In this document: positions 8,526-18,419 of the stretch, one piece after another | Position numbering within the stretch: the stretch's first letter is position 1 | How the letters are laid out: every line of letters begins with the position of its first letter | Source: DASZCR01 sp035942915 | Lineage (GTDB): Bacteria > Acidobacteriota > Blastocatellia > Pyrinomonadales > Pyrinomonadaceae | DNA: 57,957 nucleotides | Assembly: GCA_035942915.1 (NCBI GenBank) | Contig: DASZCR010000271.1 | Location: forward strand, 1 to 57,957 | Direction of reading: 5' to 3' | The notes under the pieces: generated by a model | The model's input: only the letters and a program-made list of their open reading frames with translations | What the model was told of the DNA's origin: nothing | Database searches by the model: none | Translations under genes and position numbers: made by a program

Positions 8526-9560
8526 ATGGGTATGAAAATCAGGGTCGGCATCTATGGCGGGTCGGGTTACGGGGGCGCGGAGCTTTTGCGCATCCTGCTC
8601 GCACACCCGCACGCGGAGGTCGCGCTCGTCACGGCCAACGAGCACGCGGGCAAGAGCGTCGGCGAGGTTCATCGCAATCTGTACGGGTTGACCGACCTGC
8701 GCTTCGTCTCTGCGCCCGCCGAGCCGGAGAGCCTGCGCGAACTCGACTGCCTCTTCCTCGCGCTGCCGCACGGGCAGGCGCTTGAGATTGCGCCGCGCCT
8801 GCCGGAGCACGTCCGCGTGATAGACCTGTCGGGCGATTTTCGTCTCGGCGACCCTGCGGAGTTTGCCGCGCATTACGGGCGCGAGCACACGGCCGTCGAG
8901 TTGCAGAAGAACTTCGTCTACGGGTTGACGGAGATTAACCGCGAGCGCATCGCGCGTGCGCGCCTCGTCAGCAATCCCGGTTGCTTCGCTACGGCGACGC
9001 TGCTCGGTCTCGCTCCGCTGGTGGCGCGCGGCGCGCTCACGGGTCGCGTCGTCGTCGATGCCAAGACCGGCTCTTCCGGTTCAGGCGCCAAGCCTGCGTC
9101 CAACACGCATCACCCGCAGCGCGCCAACTCCTTCTACGCCTACAAGCCTTTCACGCACCAGCACGTGCCGGAGATTGAACAAGCCCTGCGCGGCGTCGGC
9201 GACTGGACGAGCGAGTTCGTCTTCATGACCCATTCGCTTCCGGTCTCGCGCGGCATCTTCGCTTCGATTTATGTCGAGACGCGAGAGGAGACGAGCGAGG
9301 AGGCCGCACGCGAACTGTTCGCAGACTTCTACGGCGAGAGCTTCTTTGTGCGTCTCGTCAAAGGCTCGCCCGACATCAACTGGGTCAAGCTGACGAACTT
9401 TTGCGATATCGGATTCGCCGCGCGCAGGCATCAACTCGTCGTCTTCGCGGCGCTCGATAACCTTGTCAAAGGCGCGGCCGGTCAAGCCGTACAGAACATG
9501 AACCTGATGTTCGGTCTCGACGAGAAGACCGCTCTGACCTTCGTCGGCGGCAATCCATGA
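8526..9560 (+). CDS. argC: N-acetyl-gamma-glutamyl-phosphate reductase
   Basis: Third step of arginine synthesis: NADPH-dependent reduction of N-acetylglutamyl phosphate to the semialdehyde. The nucleotide-binding N-terminus is GIYGGSGYGGAELLRIL, the active-site Cys is in VSNPGCFATA, and SGSGAKP follows. The type-1 length is about 344 aa. The ATG at 8526 has AGGG 7 nt upstream; the ATG at 8532 is also possible. An earlier in-frame start at 8472 would overlap the previous gene and adds no conserved sequence. The stop overlaps the argD start (ATGA). Confidence 0.96.
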   Translation: MGMKIRVGIYGGSGYGGAELLRILLAHPHAEVALVTANEHAGKSVGEVHRNLYGLTDLRFVSAPAEPESLRELDCLFLALPHGQALEIAPRLPEHVRVIDLSGDFRLGDPAEFAAHYGREHTAVELQKNFVYGLTEINRERIARARLVSNPGCFATATLLGLAPLVARGALTGRVVVDAKTGSSGSGAKPASNTHHPQRANSFYAYKPFTHQHVPEIEQALRGVGDWTSEFVFMTHSLPVSRGIFASIYVETREETSEEAARELFADFYGESFFVRLVKGSPDINWVKLTNFCDIGFAARRHQLVVFAALDNLVKGAAGQAVQNMNLMFGLDEKTALTFVGGNP

Positions 9561-10774
9561 AGAGCGTGATTTCAATGATGACGAGTCAACTTGTGAAGCC
9601 ATTCGAGGAGACGGCGCGGCGCGAAGACGCGTTTCAGCTGGCGACCTACAAGAAGTTTCCGTTCGCCGTCGAGCGGGGCGAGGGCGCGTGGGTTGAGACG
9701 AGCGAGGGCATCCGTTATCTGGACTTGTACGGCGGACATGCCGTCGCCGCCACCGGCCATTGTCATCCGCGCGTCGTCGCGGCGATTAAGGCGCAGGCCG
9801 AGCGTCTGCTGTTCTACTCGAACCTCGTCTATTCGGAGGTGCGTGCGCGTGCCTCCGCGCGACTCGTCGGCGTCGCGCCCGCACGGCTCACGAAAGCCTT
9901 CTTCTGCAACTCCGGCACGGAGGCCAACGAGAACGCGATGCGGATGGCGCGCTTGAAGACCGGACGCGAGCGCATCATCACCTTCGAACGGGGGTTTCAC
10001 GGCCGCACGGCCGACTCCATCAGCGCGACGTTCCTCGGCAAGTATCGTGACCTCGGACGACCGAACGTGCCCGGCCATCTCTGCGCCGAGTTCGGCTCGA
10101 TTGAGTCGGTCGCCGCGTTGGCCGATGAGACGGTCGCGGCCGTGTTGCTCGAACCCGTGCAGTCGATGGCTGGCGTACGGCTCGCCGCGCCGGAGTTCTA
10201 TCGGGCTTTACGCAGGCTGTGCGACGAGCGCGGGATGGTGCTGATTTATGACGAGGTGCAGACAGGGATAGGGCGGACGGGCGAGTGGTTCTTTGCCGGG
10301 AGTGAGGCGGGCGGGCGCGTCGTGCCAGACATCGTCACGCTCGCAAAGGCTCTCGGAAGCGGCGTCCCTGTCGGCGCGTGTCTGACGACGGAGGACGTGG
10401 CCTCTCAAATTAAAGAGAACGACCTCGGCACGACCTTCGGCGGCGGGATGCTGGCGATGGCGGCCGTCGAGGCGACGCTCGACGCCATTGAGACGGACGC
10501 GATGCTTGAGAACGTGCGCGCCGTCGAGCGTCGCCTGAGAGAAAGGCTCGCGGGCGTCGGGCGTGTCGCGGGCGTGCGCGGCTTGGGCTTTCTGCTCGGC
10601 GTCGAGTTCGACGGAGAGATTGCCTCGAAGGTGCAACAGTCGCTGCTCGGAAGACGCATCATCACCGGCACGTCGAGCGATGCGCGCGTGCTCAGACTTT
10701 TGCCGCCGCTTTGCCTGAGCGGCAGGGAAGCAGACCTGTTCGTGGATGCTCTCAAAGCATCGCTTGAGATGTAA
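9557..10774 (+). CDS. argD: Acetylornithine aminotransferase
   Basis: PLP-dependent class III aminotransferase that converts N-acetylglutamate semialdehyde to N-acetylornithine. Visible motifs are CNSGTEANENAMRMAR, the aspartate pocket LIYDEVQTGIGRTG and the PLP lysine in TLAKALGSGVPVGA, with TTFGGGMLA near the cofactor phosphate. The length of 405 aa is typical. It is translationally coupled to argC by a 4-nt overlap; a second ATG about 11 codons in (MMTSQL) is an alternative start. Some members of this family also act on succinylated substrates, but the operon context supports the acetyl route. Confidence 0.95.
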   Translation: MKSVISMMTSQLVKPFEETARREDAFQLATYKKFPFAVERGEGAWVETSEGIRYLDLYGGHAVAATGHCHPRVVAAIKAQAERLLFYSNLVYSEVRARASARLVGVAPARLTKAFFCNSGTEANENAMRMARLKTGRERIITFERGFHGRTADSISATFLGKYRDLGRPNVPGHLCAEFGSIESVAALADETVAAVLLEPVQSMAGVRLAAPEFYRALRRLCDERGMVLIYDEVQTGIGRTGEWFFAGSEAGGRVVPDIVTLAKALGSGVPVGACLTTEDVASQIKENDLGTTFGGGMLAMAAVEATLDAIETDAMLENVRAVERRLRERLAGVGRVAGVRGLGFLLGVEFDGEIASKVQQSLLGRRIITGTSSDARVLRLLPPLCLSGREADLFVDALKASLEM

Positions 10775-10814
10775 GGGCGCAGAAGCCGTCTTCTGTCCCG
10801 CACATGATGCCGAT

Positions 10815-11840
10815 ATGCCGAAGAACTTTCTGACGACCGGCGACTGGACGCGCGCCGAACTGGAAGGCTTGATTGAAGAGGCGCTGCGCCTGAAGCGCGG
10901 TGAGTCGCGCGACGCGCGCCCGCTCGCCGGTCGCTCGGTCGCGCTCGTCTTCTTCAACCCTTCCTTGCGGACGCGCGCCTCGATGCAGGTCGGCGTCTAC
11001 GAGTTGGGCGGAAACGCCGTCGTGCTCGAACCGGGCGGGACGAGTTGGACGCTTGAACATCGCGCGGGCGTCGTGATGGACGGCGACAAGACTGAACACG
11101 TCGCCGAGTTCGTGCGCGTCGTCGGCCGTTACTGCGCCGCCATCGGCGTGCGTACCTTCGCGGCGCTCAAAGATTGGGAGGAGGAGCGGCGCGACCCAAT
11201 CCTCAGAGCCTTCGCCGAACACGCCGAAGTGCCGCTCATCAATCTCGAATCCGCGATGCATCATCCCTGCCAGTCTCTCGCAGACATGTTGACCGTCCGC
11301 GAGAAACTCGGCGCGGGACGCAAACGCCTGCTGCTCACATGGGCGTGGCATCCGAAGCCTCTGCCGATGGCCGTCCCGAACAGCTTCGCGCTGGCTTCCG
11401 CACAGATGGGACACGAACTCGTCATCGCTCATCCCGAAGGCTACGAACTGGACGAAGAGTTGATGAGCGAAGTCAGAGGCGCGGCCGAAGCAAGCGGCGG
11501 GAGCGTCTCTTTGACGCATGACGTGGCGGAAGCCTTCGACGGCGCGCAGGCCGTCTATGCGAAGAGCTGGGGCAGTCGTCGCTTCTACGGCGACGCCGCG
11601 CGCGACATCTCGGAGCGCGCACGCTACCGCGCCGACTGGATTGTTGATGAAGCGAAGATGAGACGCACCGACAGCGCCCTCTTCATGCACTGTCTGCCCG
11701 TCAGGCGCAACTGCATCGTCACCGATGCGGTTATCGACTCGCACGCCTCCGTCGTGATAGACGAAGCGGAGAACCGCCTGCACGCGCAGAAGGCCGTCCT
11801 CACGAAACTGCTGGCCGATGCGGGAACGGAGGAGTTATGA
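10815..11840 (+). CDS. argF': N-acetylornithine carbamoyltransferase (ArgF'-type)
   Basis: A carbamoyltransferase of the transcarbamylase family that carries the acetylornithine/succinylornithine subfamily features, not those of ordinary ornithine transcarbamylase. The phosphate loop is FFNPSLRTRASM, with VVMDGDKTEHVAEF, the late motif FMHCLPVRRN and an ending DEAENRLHAQKA. The stretch SWTLEHRAG carries a Glu where the Xanthomonas acetylornithine enzyme has Glu92; succinylornithine enzymes have Pro there. N-acetylcitrulline is therefore the expected product, which would then need a deacetylase not found in this window. The start MPKNFLTTGDW is chosen because the longer form begins inside the argD end region. 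Confidence 0.88.
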   Translation: MPKNFLTTGDWTRAELEGLIEEALRLKRGESRDARPLAGRSVALVFFNPSLRTRASMQVGVYELGGNAVVLEPGGTSWTLEHRAGVVMDGDKTEHVAEFVRVVGRYCAAIGVRTFAALKDWEEERRDPILRAFAEHAEVPLINLESAMHHPCQSLADMLTVREKLGAGRKRLLLTWAWHPKPLPMAVPNSFALASAQMGHELVIAHPEGYELDEELMSEVRGAAEASGGSVSLTHDVAEAFDGAQAVYAKSWGSRRFYGDAARDISERARYRADWIVDEAKMRRTDSALFMHCLPVRRNCIVTDAVIDSHASVVIDEAENRLHAQKAVLTKLLADAGTEEL

Positions 11841-12724
11841 GCCAGCCGCGACTCGACCTCTTGCGCGAGGCACTACCTTACATTCAGCGTTTCAAGGGTA
11901 AGACCTTCGTCGTCAAACTCTCCGGGAAGGTGACGGAGGACGACGAGAATCTGGTCAGTCTGGCTGAGGAGTTGGCGCTGCTGCATCAGGTCGGCATACG
12001 CGTCTGCGTCGTGCACGGCGGCGGCAAGCAGTTGACCGAGTTGGCCGCGCAACTCGGCGTCGAGCAGACCATCATCGACGGCCGTCGCGTCACCGACGAT
12101 GCGACGCTTGAGATGGCGAAGATGATTTTCGCCGGGAAGATTAATACGGACATCCTCGCGGCGCTCAGGAATCGCGGCGTCGAAGCGGTCGGCCTCTCCG
12201 GCGTCGATGGCGGCATCGTGCGCGCCGAACGACGCCCGCCCAAAGAGGTTGTCAACCGCGAGACGGGCAAGAGCGAACAGATAGACTTCGGGCATGTCGG
12301 CGACATCGTCGAGGTCAACGACAGGCTCCTGCGCGTGCTTCTCGACCACGATTACCTGCCCGTTGTCTCATCGCTTGCGGCCGACGAAGCGGGGATGGTC
12401 TTCAACGTCAACGCCGATACCATCGCGGCCGAAATCGCCGTCCGCCTCGAAGCCGAGAAGTTGATAATGCTGAGCGACGTGGACGGCATCTACCTGCGGC
12501 CGGATGAGGTGGCGACGAAGCTGTCGCGCCTGACGGCGGACGAGGTGCTGGCGCTGGTGCGCGACGGCGTGGCGAGCGGCGGGATGATTCCGAAGCTCCA
12601 GAACATTGCGGGTCTGCTCAAGCGCGGCGTCCGCAGCGCACACATCATCAAAGGCTCGCTGCGCAACGCACTGCTCTCCGAAGTCTTCACGGACGAAGGC
12701 ACGGGCACGATGATTGTCGCCTGA
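11837..12724 (+). CDS. argB: Acetylglutamate kinase
   Basis: Phosphorylates N-acetylglutamate, the second step of arginine synthesis. Motifs are the N-terminal FVVKLSGK, the substrate glycine loop VVHGGGKQ, FNVNADTIAAEIA and MLSDVDGIY, with the late GGMIPK. The length of 295 aa is typical. It overlaps argF' by 4 nt (ATGA). The N-terminal helix (SQPRLDLLREALPYIQRFKGKT) is of the kind found in arginine-inhibited hexameric kinases, so feedback inhibition is possible but not proven. It is the last gene of the run argC-argD-argF'-argB. Confidence 0.96.
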   Translation: MSQPRLDLLREALPYIQRFKGKTFVVKLSGKVTEDDENLVSLAEELALLHQVGIRVCVVHGGGKQLTELAAQLGVEQTIIDGRRVTDDATLEMAKMIFAGKINTDILAALRNRGVEAVGLSGVDGGIVRAERRPPKEVVNRETGKSEQIDFGHVGDIVEVNDRLLRVLLDHDYLPVVSSLAADEAGMVFNVNADTIAAEIAVRLEAEKLIMLSDVDGIYLRPDEVATKLSRLTADEVLALVRDGVASGGMIPKLQNIAGLLKRGVRSAHIIKGSLRNALLSEVFTDEGTGTMIVA

Positions 12725-12751
12725 ACCCGCTGCCAGATTTCTCAAACTTCT

Positions 12752-12830
12752 CTTTGCGCCTCCGCCATCTTTGCGCGAAACTTCTGCTTGATGAAAGAAG
12801 AAGTTTCGCGCAAAGACGTTAAGGCGCAAG
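12752..12830. repeat. Inverted repeat (CTTTGCGC type) between argB and tilS
   Basis: A perfect 17-bp inner stem (CTTTGCGCGAAACTTCT and its complement), with a partly matching outer CTTTGCGCCT/AAGGCGCAAG. It may terminate the arg transcript. The right arm enters the tilS reading frame and encodes its first residues in the annotated form. Confidence 0.75.
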
Positions 12831-13960
12831 GGAGGTTGAGCGAGTTCGCGCGTCGTTTGCGTCAGGAGTGGCGGCGGCGTGGTTGGCGCGAGTCGGGCGG
12901 GCGCGTGGTCTGCGCCGTCTCCGGCGGCGCAGATTCGACGGCGCTGCTGCTCGGCCTCGCAGAGTTGTTGCAGACGGGGCGGCTCGCTTTCGACGTAACG
13001 GTCGCGCACCTCGACCACGAGTTGCGCGGCGAGCGTGCGCGTGAGGATGCGGCGTGGGTGGAGGCTCTGGCGCGCGAGTTGGGCTTCGAGTCCGTCATCG
13101 GGCGCGCGTCGGTCGAAGCGTCTGCGCGGGAGCGTAAGGACAATCTCGAACAGGCTGCGCGGCGTACGCGTTACCGTTTCCTCTCTGAGACGGCGAGAGA
13201 GAGAGGGGCATGGGCAGTCGTCGTCGGTCACACGTCGGACGACCAGGCGGAGACCCTGTTGCTGCGCCTCGTGCGCGGAAGCGGCGCGCAAGGGCTGGCC
13301 GGGATGCGTGCCGAGCGTGTGCTTGACGAAGGGGAAGGGCCAGAGGCGCGACCGGATGATGATGAAGAGGAAGATGCTTCTCATCATCCTTCTCGGTCGC
13401 CGGTCTGGTTGTTGCGCCCGCTGCTCGGTTGGGCGCGTCGCGCCGAGACGCAAAAGTACTGCGCCGCGCGCGGGGTAGCGTGTCGTGTTGACGAGATGAA
13501 CGAGGACGAGCGTTTTGCGCGCGTACGTGTCCGGCGCAGGTTGTTGCCGCTGCTTGAGACTTTCAATCCGCGCGTCGTCGAGGCGCTCGTGCGCGCGTCC
13601 GAAATTCTGGCCGACGACTCACAGGCGATAGACGAAGCAGCCGCGCATCTGCTCGAAGCGGCGCGCGCCGAGCCGGTTGCAAGCGAGAGCGTGGGCGCGC
13701 AGGCGTGGCCGCTAAGGGTCGAGGCATTGAGCGGGGCGAGTGCGGGGCTGCGGCGGCGCGCGTTGCGCCTGTGGATGGCGCGCGGTCGCGGCGATTTGCG
13801 GCGCGTCGAGATGGCGCACGTCGCGGCCGTCGAGCGTCTGTTGACGGGCGAGCGGGGCGGGCGCGTGGCGGAATTGCCGGGCGGCAGCCGCGTCGAACGC
13901 AGGCGCGGCCGTCTCGTCTTTCATGGGAAAAGAGTTGAAAAAGGCACACACGGCATTTAG
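12791..13960 (+). CDS. tilS: tRNA(Ile)-lysidine synthase TilS
   Basis: Modifies the CAU-anticodon isoleucine tRNA wobble cytidine to lysidine using ATP and lysine. The PP-loop is VSGGADSTALLLG (about residue 44). AHLDHELRG and GHTSDDQAETLLLRL follow, all typical of TilS. An acidic low-complexity insert (about residues 178-197, DDDEEED) separates the catalytic core from the C-terminal tRNA-binding part. The start is uncertain: ATG 12791 lies within an inverted repeat whose right arm encodes KEEVSRKDVKAQG, a peptide with no family conservation. The neighbours hpt and ftsH give the widely conserved tilS-hpt-ftsH order. Confidence 0.92.
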   Translation: MKEEVSRKDVKAQGRLSEFARRLRQEWRRRGWRESGGRVVCAVSGGADSTALLLGLAELLQTGRLAFDVTVAHLDHELRGERAREDAAWVEALARELGFESVIGRASVEASARERKDNLEQAARRTRYRFLSETARERGAWAVVVGHTSDDQAETLLLRLVRGSGAQGLAGMRAERVLDEGEGPEARPDDDEEEDASHHPSRSPVWLLRPLLGWARRAETQKYCAARGVACRVDEMNEDERFARVRVRRRLLPLLETFNPRVVEALVRASEILADDSQAIDEAAAHLLEAARAEPVASESVGAQAWPLRVEALSGASAGLRRRALRLWMARGRGDLRRVEMAHVAAVERLLTGERGGRVAELPGGSRVERRRGRLVFHGKRVEKGTHGI

Positions 13961-13989
13961 AATCAAACCGGGTCGCCGCCCACAGAAGA

Positions 13990-14020
13990 CCGCCGGCCAA
14001 CTCTCCGGCCTGCGGTTTTG
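13990..14020 (+). terminator. Possible hairpin and T-run between tilS and hpt
   Basis: An imperfect GC stem (CCGCCGGCC...CCGGCCTGCGG) is followed by TTTTGTCTTTC. It could be an intrinsic terminator or attenuator. The stem has mismatches, so this is a weak call. Confidence 0.3.
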
Positions 14021-14065
14021 TCTTTCAGACGGCGCGTTTGTTTTTCCCCTTGAGGGCGTCAGGCG

Positions 14066-14587
14066 ATGAATGAAGGTATCGTAGAGGTTTACGGCGTGCG
14101 CGAGATTGCCGGGCGCGTCGAGGCGCTGGCCGCCGAAATCTCCGAAGCCTACAGAGGGGAAGAATTGACCGTGCTCGGCGTGCCCGAAGACGGCTTCGTC
14201 TTTCTCGCAGACCTCTTGCGCGCCCTCTCTGTGCCGCTCCGCACAAGCTTCCTGCGCTACGACCACCGCGCCCTCGGCGGCGTCCAAGACCTCTCCTTCA
14301 GCACACAAATCGACCTCCGTGGACGCGACATCCTGCTCGTCGAAGGCGTGTTGGAGACCGGCGTGACACAGGAGTACATCATCAAGCAACTCGAAGCGCA
14401 GGGCGCAAAGCGCGTCCGTCTGTGCGTTCTGGTGGACAAGCCTGCGGGGCGGCGCACGGCCGTCAACGCAGACTGGCGCGCCTTCAGGACGGGCGAAGAG
14501 TATCTGTTCGGCTACGGGCTGGGATTGCAGGAGCGTTGGCGTGAACTGCCTTTTCTGGCAACGTTTGCGCAGGGGCGTGCAGGCTGA
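14066..14587 (+). CDS. hpt: Hypoxanthine phosphoribosyltransferase family protein
   Basis: Purine-salvage phosphoribosyltransferase of 173 aa, placed between tilS and ftsH as in many bacteria. It keeps the overall fold pattern, GVPEDGFVFLADLLRAL, the late base-contact region WRAFRTGEEYLFGYGLG and QERWRELPFLA. The PRPP-binding motif, usually VEDIIDTG, reads LLVEGVLETGVT here. The second acidic residue is thus Gly and the catalytic Asp is Glu. Activity or substrate may be altered; it could still be an active HPRT with Glu as general base. Confidence 0.85.
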   Translation: MNEGIVEVYGVREIAGRVEALAAEISEAYRGEELTVLGVPEDGFVFLADLLRALSVPLRTSFLRYDHRALGGVQDLSFSTQIDLRGRDILLVEGVLETGVTQEYIIKQLEAQGAKRVRLCVLVDKPAGRRTAVNADWRAFRTGEEYLFGYGLGLQERWRELPFLATFAQGRAG

Positions 14588-14784
14588 CCGGGTGAGCGGA
14601 TGCGGGCGCAACTTGGCCGCGCGCGTGGGCATCCAAAGAAGGCCGCAAACCAACGGCGCAGGTCGTGCGTAAAAGTATGGCAATCCGGCGCACGTGCGGC
14701 GGCCGTCAACGGGTGGGTTGGAAGCTTTGGAGCGACAAGTGATGCCGAAATGGGTTATTATCGGCGTCGGAGGCGAGAAAAATT

Positions 14785-16710
<1,926 letters not shown>

Positions 16711-16719
16711 GCGGCAGAC

Positions 16720-16813
16720 GGTCAAAGGTCAAAGACCAAAGGCAAAAGTTGAGAGGCTACGTCCTCCTGACTTTTGCCTTTTTACTTTTGCCTTCTTTAG
16801 ATTACTTTTGACC
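16720..16813. repeat. Inverted repeat between ftsH and folP (GGTCAAA and AAGGCAAAAGT units)
   Basis: The left side begins with two tandem GGTCAAA heptads, then AAGGCAAAAGT...GAGG. The right side carries CCTC...ACTTTTGCCTT twice and ends in TTTGACC. Arms pair at both ends with a mismatched middle. It ends one base before the folP GTG and replaces any ribosome-binding site. The architecture is similar to the GTGATRR arrays but the unit sequence differs. Confidence 0.75.
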
Positions 16814-16814
16814 T

Positions 16815-17678
16815 GTGCAACAACTCGTCTGGAAAACGGGGCGACGGACGCTCACGCTCGGCGCGCGCACGCTCGTCATGGGCGTCCTCAACGTGACGCC
16901 CGACAGCTTCAGCGACGGCGGCCGTTTCTTCGACGCGGCACGCGCCGTCGAGCGCGCCGAGCGAATGGTTGAAGAGGGCGCGGACTTGCTCGACGTAGGC
17001 GGAGAATCGACGCGGCCGGGCGGCGCAGCCGTCGAGGTTGAAGAAGAGCTGCGCCGCGTCGTGCCGGTCATCAAAGCCATCGCGCGGACGGTCTCCGTGC
17101 CCGTCTCAATCGACACGACGAAGGCGCGCGTCGCACGCGCCGCGCTCGACGCGGGGGCGGAGATTGTTAACGACATCTCGGCCTTACGGTTTGAGCCGCA
17201 TCTGGCGGACGAGGCGGCACGCACGGGCGCGGGACTCGTCCTCATGCACTCGCGCGGGACGGCCGATGAGTTGCACACTCGGCCGCCGTCGGCCAACATC
17301 TGGAAAGAGATGGCCGAGAGCCTGCATGGCAGCATCTCGGAAGCGAGGCGGCGCGGTGTGGCGCGCGAGTGCATCGCGCTCGACCCCGGCATCGGCTTCG
17401 GCAAGACGCAGGAGCAGAACGTCGAAATAATCGCGCGCCTCACGCGCTTTGCAGATGCCTTGCCGGGCTATCCGGTTCTCATCGGCACATCGCGCAAATC
17501 TTTCATCGGCCGCCTGCTGGGCGGCGCTGCCGTCGATGAGCGTCTGCATGGCACGATGGCGACCATCACGGCCGCCGTCCTCGCAGGCGCGCACATCGTC
17601 CGCGTCCACGACGTGCGCCCCGCCGTCGAGACCGTCCGCGTCGCAGATGCGCTGAAAGCAGTGATAGGTGATAGGTGA
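16815..17678 (+). CDS. folP: Dihydropteroate synthase
   Basis: Joins p-aminobenzoate to dihydropterin pyrophosphate in folate synthesis. Signature motifs are MGVLNVTPDSFSDGG, DVGGESTRPGG, SIDTTKARVARAAL, the DPGIGFGKT loop and GTSRKSF. The length of 287 aa is typical. The GTG start lies directly at the edge of an inverted repeat with no visible Shine-Dalgarno sequence. The last residues VIGDR and the stop codon come from the first units of the following GTGATRR array. The enzyme is the target of sulfonamides in known bacteria. Confidence 0.95.
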   Translation: MQQLVWKTGRRTLTLGARTLVMGVLNVTPDSFSDGGRFFDAARAVERAERMVEEGADLLDVGGESTRPGGAAVEVEEELRRVVPVIKAIARTVSVPVSIDTTKARVARAALDAGAEIVNDISALRFEPHLADEAARTGAGLVLMHSRGTADELHTRPPSANIWKEMAESLHGSISEARRRGVARECIALDPGIGFGKTQEQNVEIIARLTRFADALPGYPVLIGTSRKSFIGRLLGGAAVDERLHGTMATITAAVLAGAHIVRVHDVRPAVETVRVADALKAVIGDR

Positions 17679-17764
17679 TGGGTGATAAGTGATGGGTGAT
17701 AGGAAGAAAACAGGATTTCTCCTATCACCTATCACTTATCACCTATCACCATTCTCTTATCACC
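17661..17764. repeat. GTGATRR heptad inverted repeat after folP
   Basis: The left arm has GTGATAG, GTGATAG, GTGATGG, GTGATAA, GTGATGG and GTGATAG. The core is AAGAAAACAGGATTTCTC. The right arm has CTATCAC, CTATCAC, TTATCAC, CTATCAC and one displaced TTATCAC. Counted from the loop, the third unit is AA on both arms, while other positions pair AG or GG with CT through G-T wobble. Pairing is thus retained despite unit variation. The folP stop codon lies in the second and third units. Confidence 0.92.
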
Positions 17765-17774
17765 TGTGTTTTAC

Positions 17775-17804
17775 TTGTCACTCGTGACTGCATTATCGTA
17801 TCGT
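17775..17804 (+). promoter_or_regulatory. Possible promoter of lptE-holA
   Basis: TTGTCA (17775-17780), an 18-nt spacer and TATCGT (17799-17804), about 45 nt upstream of the lptE ATG and just after a heptad repeat that may insulate it from folP. The pattern match is moderate. Confidence 0.35.
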
Positions 17805-17849
17805 GCCACGTCTTGGAGTTGGGAAGATGCGTTGTGAGGTAGAGTCGAA

Positions 17850-18419
17850 ATGATTTTCAGAGGCAGGTTTTGGCGGGGAGCGGCGTTGGCCGTGTTGCTG
17901 TTGTCGGCGACGGGGTTTACGGAGTGCTACAAGCCGGTGACGCGTAGCGGCATGCCGAGGCACATTCGCAGGGTGGCCGTGCCCGCCTTTCAGTTTCAGG
18001 ACAACGCGCTGCGCTTCAAGGTCGAGTCGCGTTTCACGGAAGCTGTCAGCAACGAGATTATCCGGCGCGGCAAGGGGTTGCGCGTGCAGAGCGAGCGCGA
18101 GGGCGCGGACGCCGTCGTCGAAGGCTCAATCAAAAACTTCGGTTTCTACGGCGTGCTGCTGCAACCGAACGACCCGGCCACGCGTGCGCGCATCTTCGAG
18201 GTACAGATTACGGCCGCCATCACCGTGCGCGACCAGGTGGAAAACCGCGTCCTCTACGACAATCAGAACTATCAGTTTCGCGGCGAGTTCGAGTTCACGC
18301 GCGACCCGCGCAGCTTCTTCAACGAGGAAGACCCGGCCGTGCAGCGCATCGCGCGCAGCTTCGCCGAAAGCCTCGTCTCCACGCTCGTCAACGGTTTCGG
18401 AGTCAACGAAGAGAAGTGA
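17850..18419 (+). CDS. lptE: LptE-family LPS assembly lipoprotein
   Basis: Probable outer-membrane lipoprotein that works with LptD to insert lipopolysaccharide. The 189-aa protein has a basic N-terminus, a hydrophobic segment and a Cys near residue 26 (TECYKP), followed by a domain with the LptE pattern: VAVPAFQFQDNALRFKVESRFTEAV, a beta-strand VVEGSIKNF, and RVLYDNQNYQF. The lipobox is imperfect (T-E before Cys). The GAGGTAG ribosome site is well placed. It overlaps holA by 4 nt; an lptE-holA pairing also occurs in E. coli, which supports both calls. Confidence 0.82.
   Translation: MIFRGRFWRGAALAVLLLSATGFTECYKPVTRSGMPRHIRRVAVPAFQFQDNALRFKVESRFTEAVSNEIIRRGKGLRVQSEREGADAVVEGSIKNFGFYGVLLQPNDPATRARIFEVQITAAITVRDQVENRVLYDNQNYQFRGEFEFTRDPRSFFNEEDPAVQRIARSFAESLVSTLVNGFGVNEEK

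Noticed and set aside
10746..10814. Longer N-terminus for the carbamoyltransferase
   Set aside because: The 23 extra residues are unconserved and mostly overlap the end of argD. MPKNFLTTGDW is the family-like start.
17661..17764. CRISPR array
   Set aside because: Units are 7 nt with no spacers, arms are inverted around one core, and no cas genes are near.
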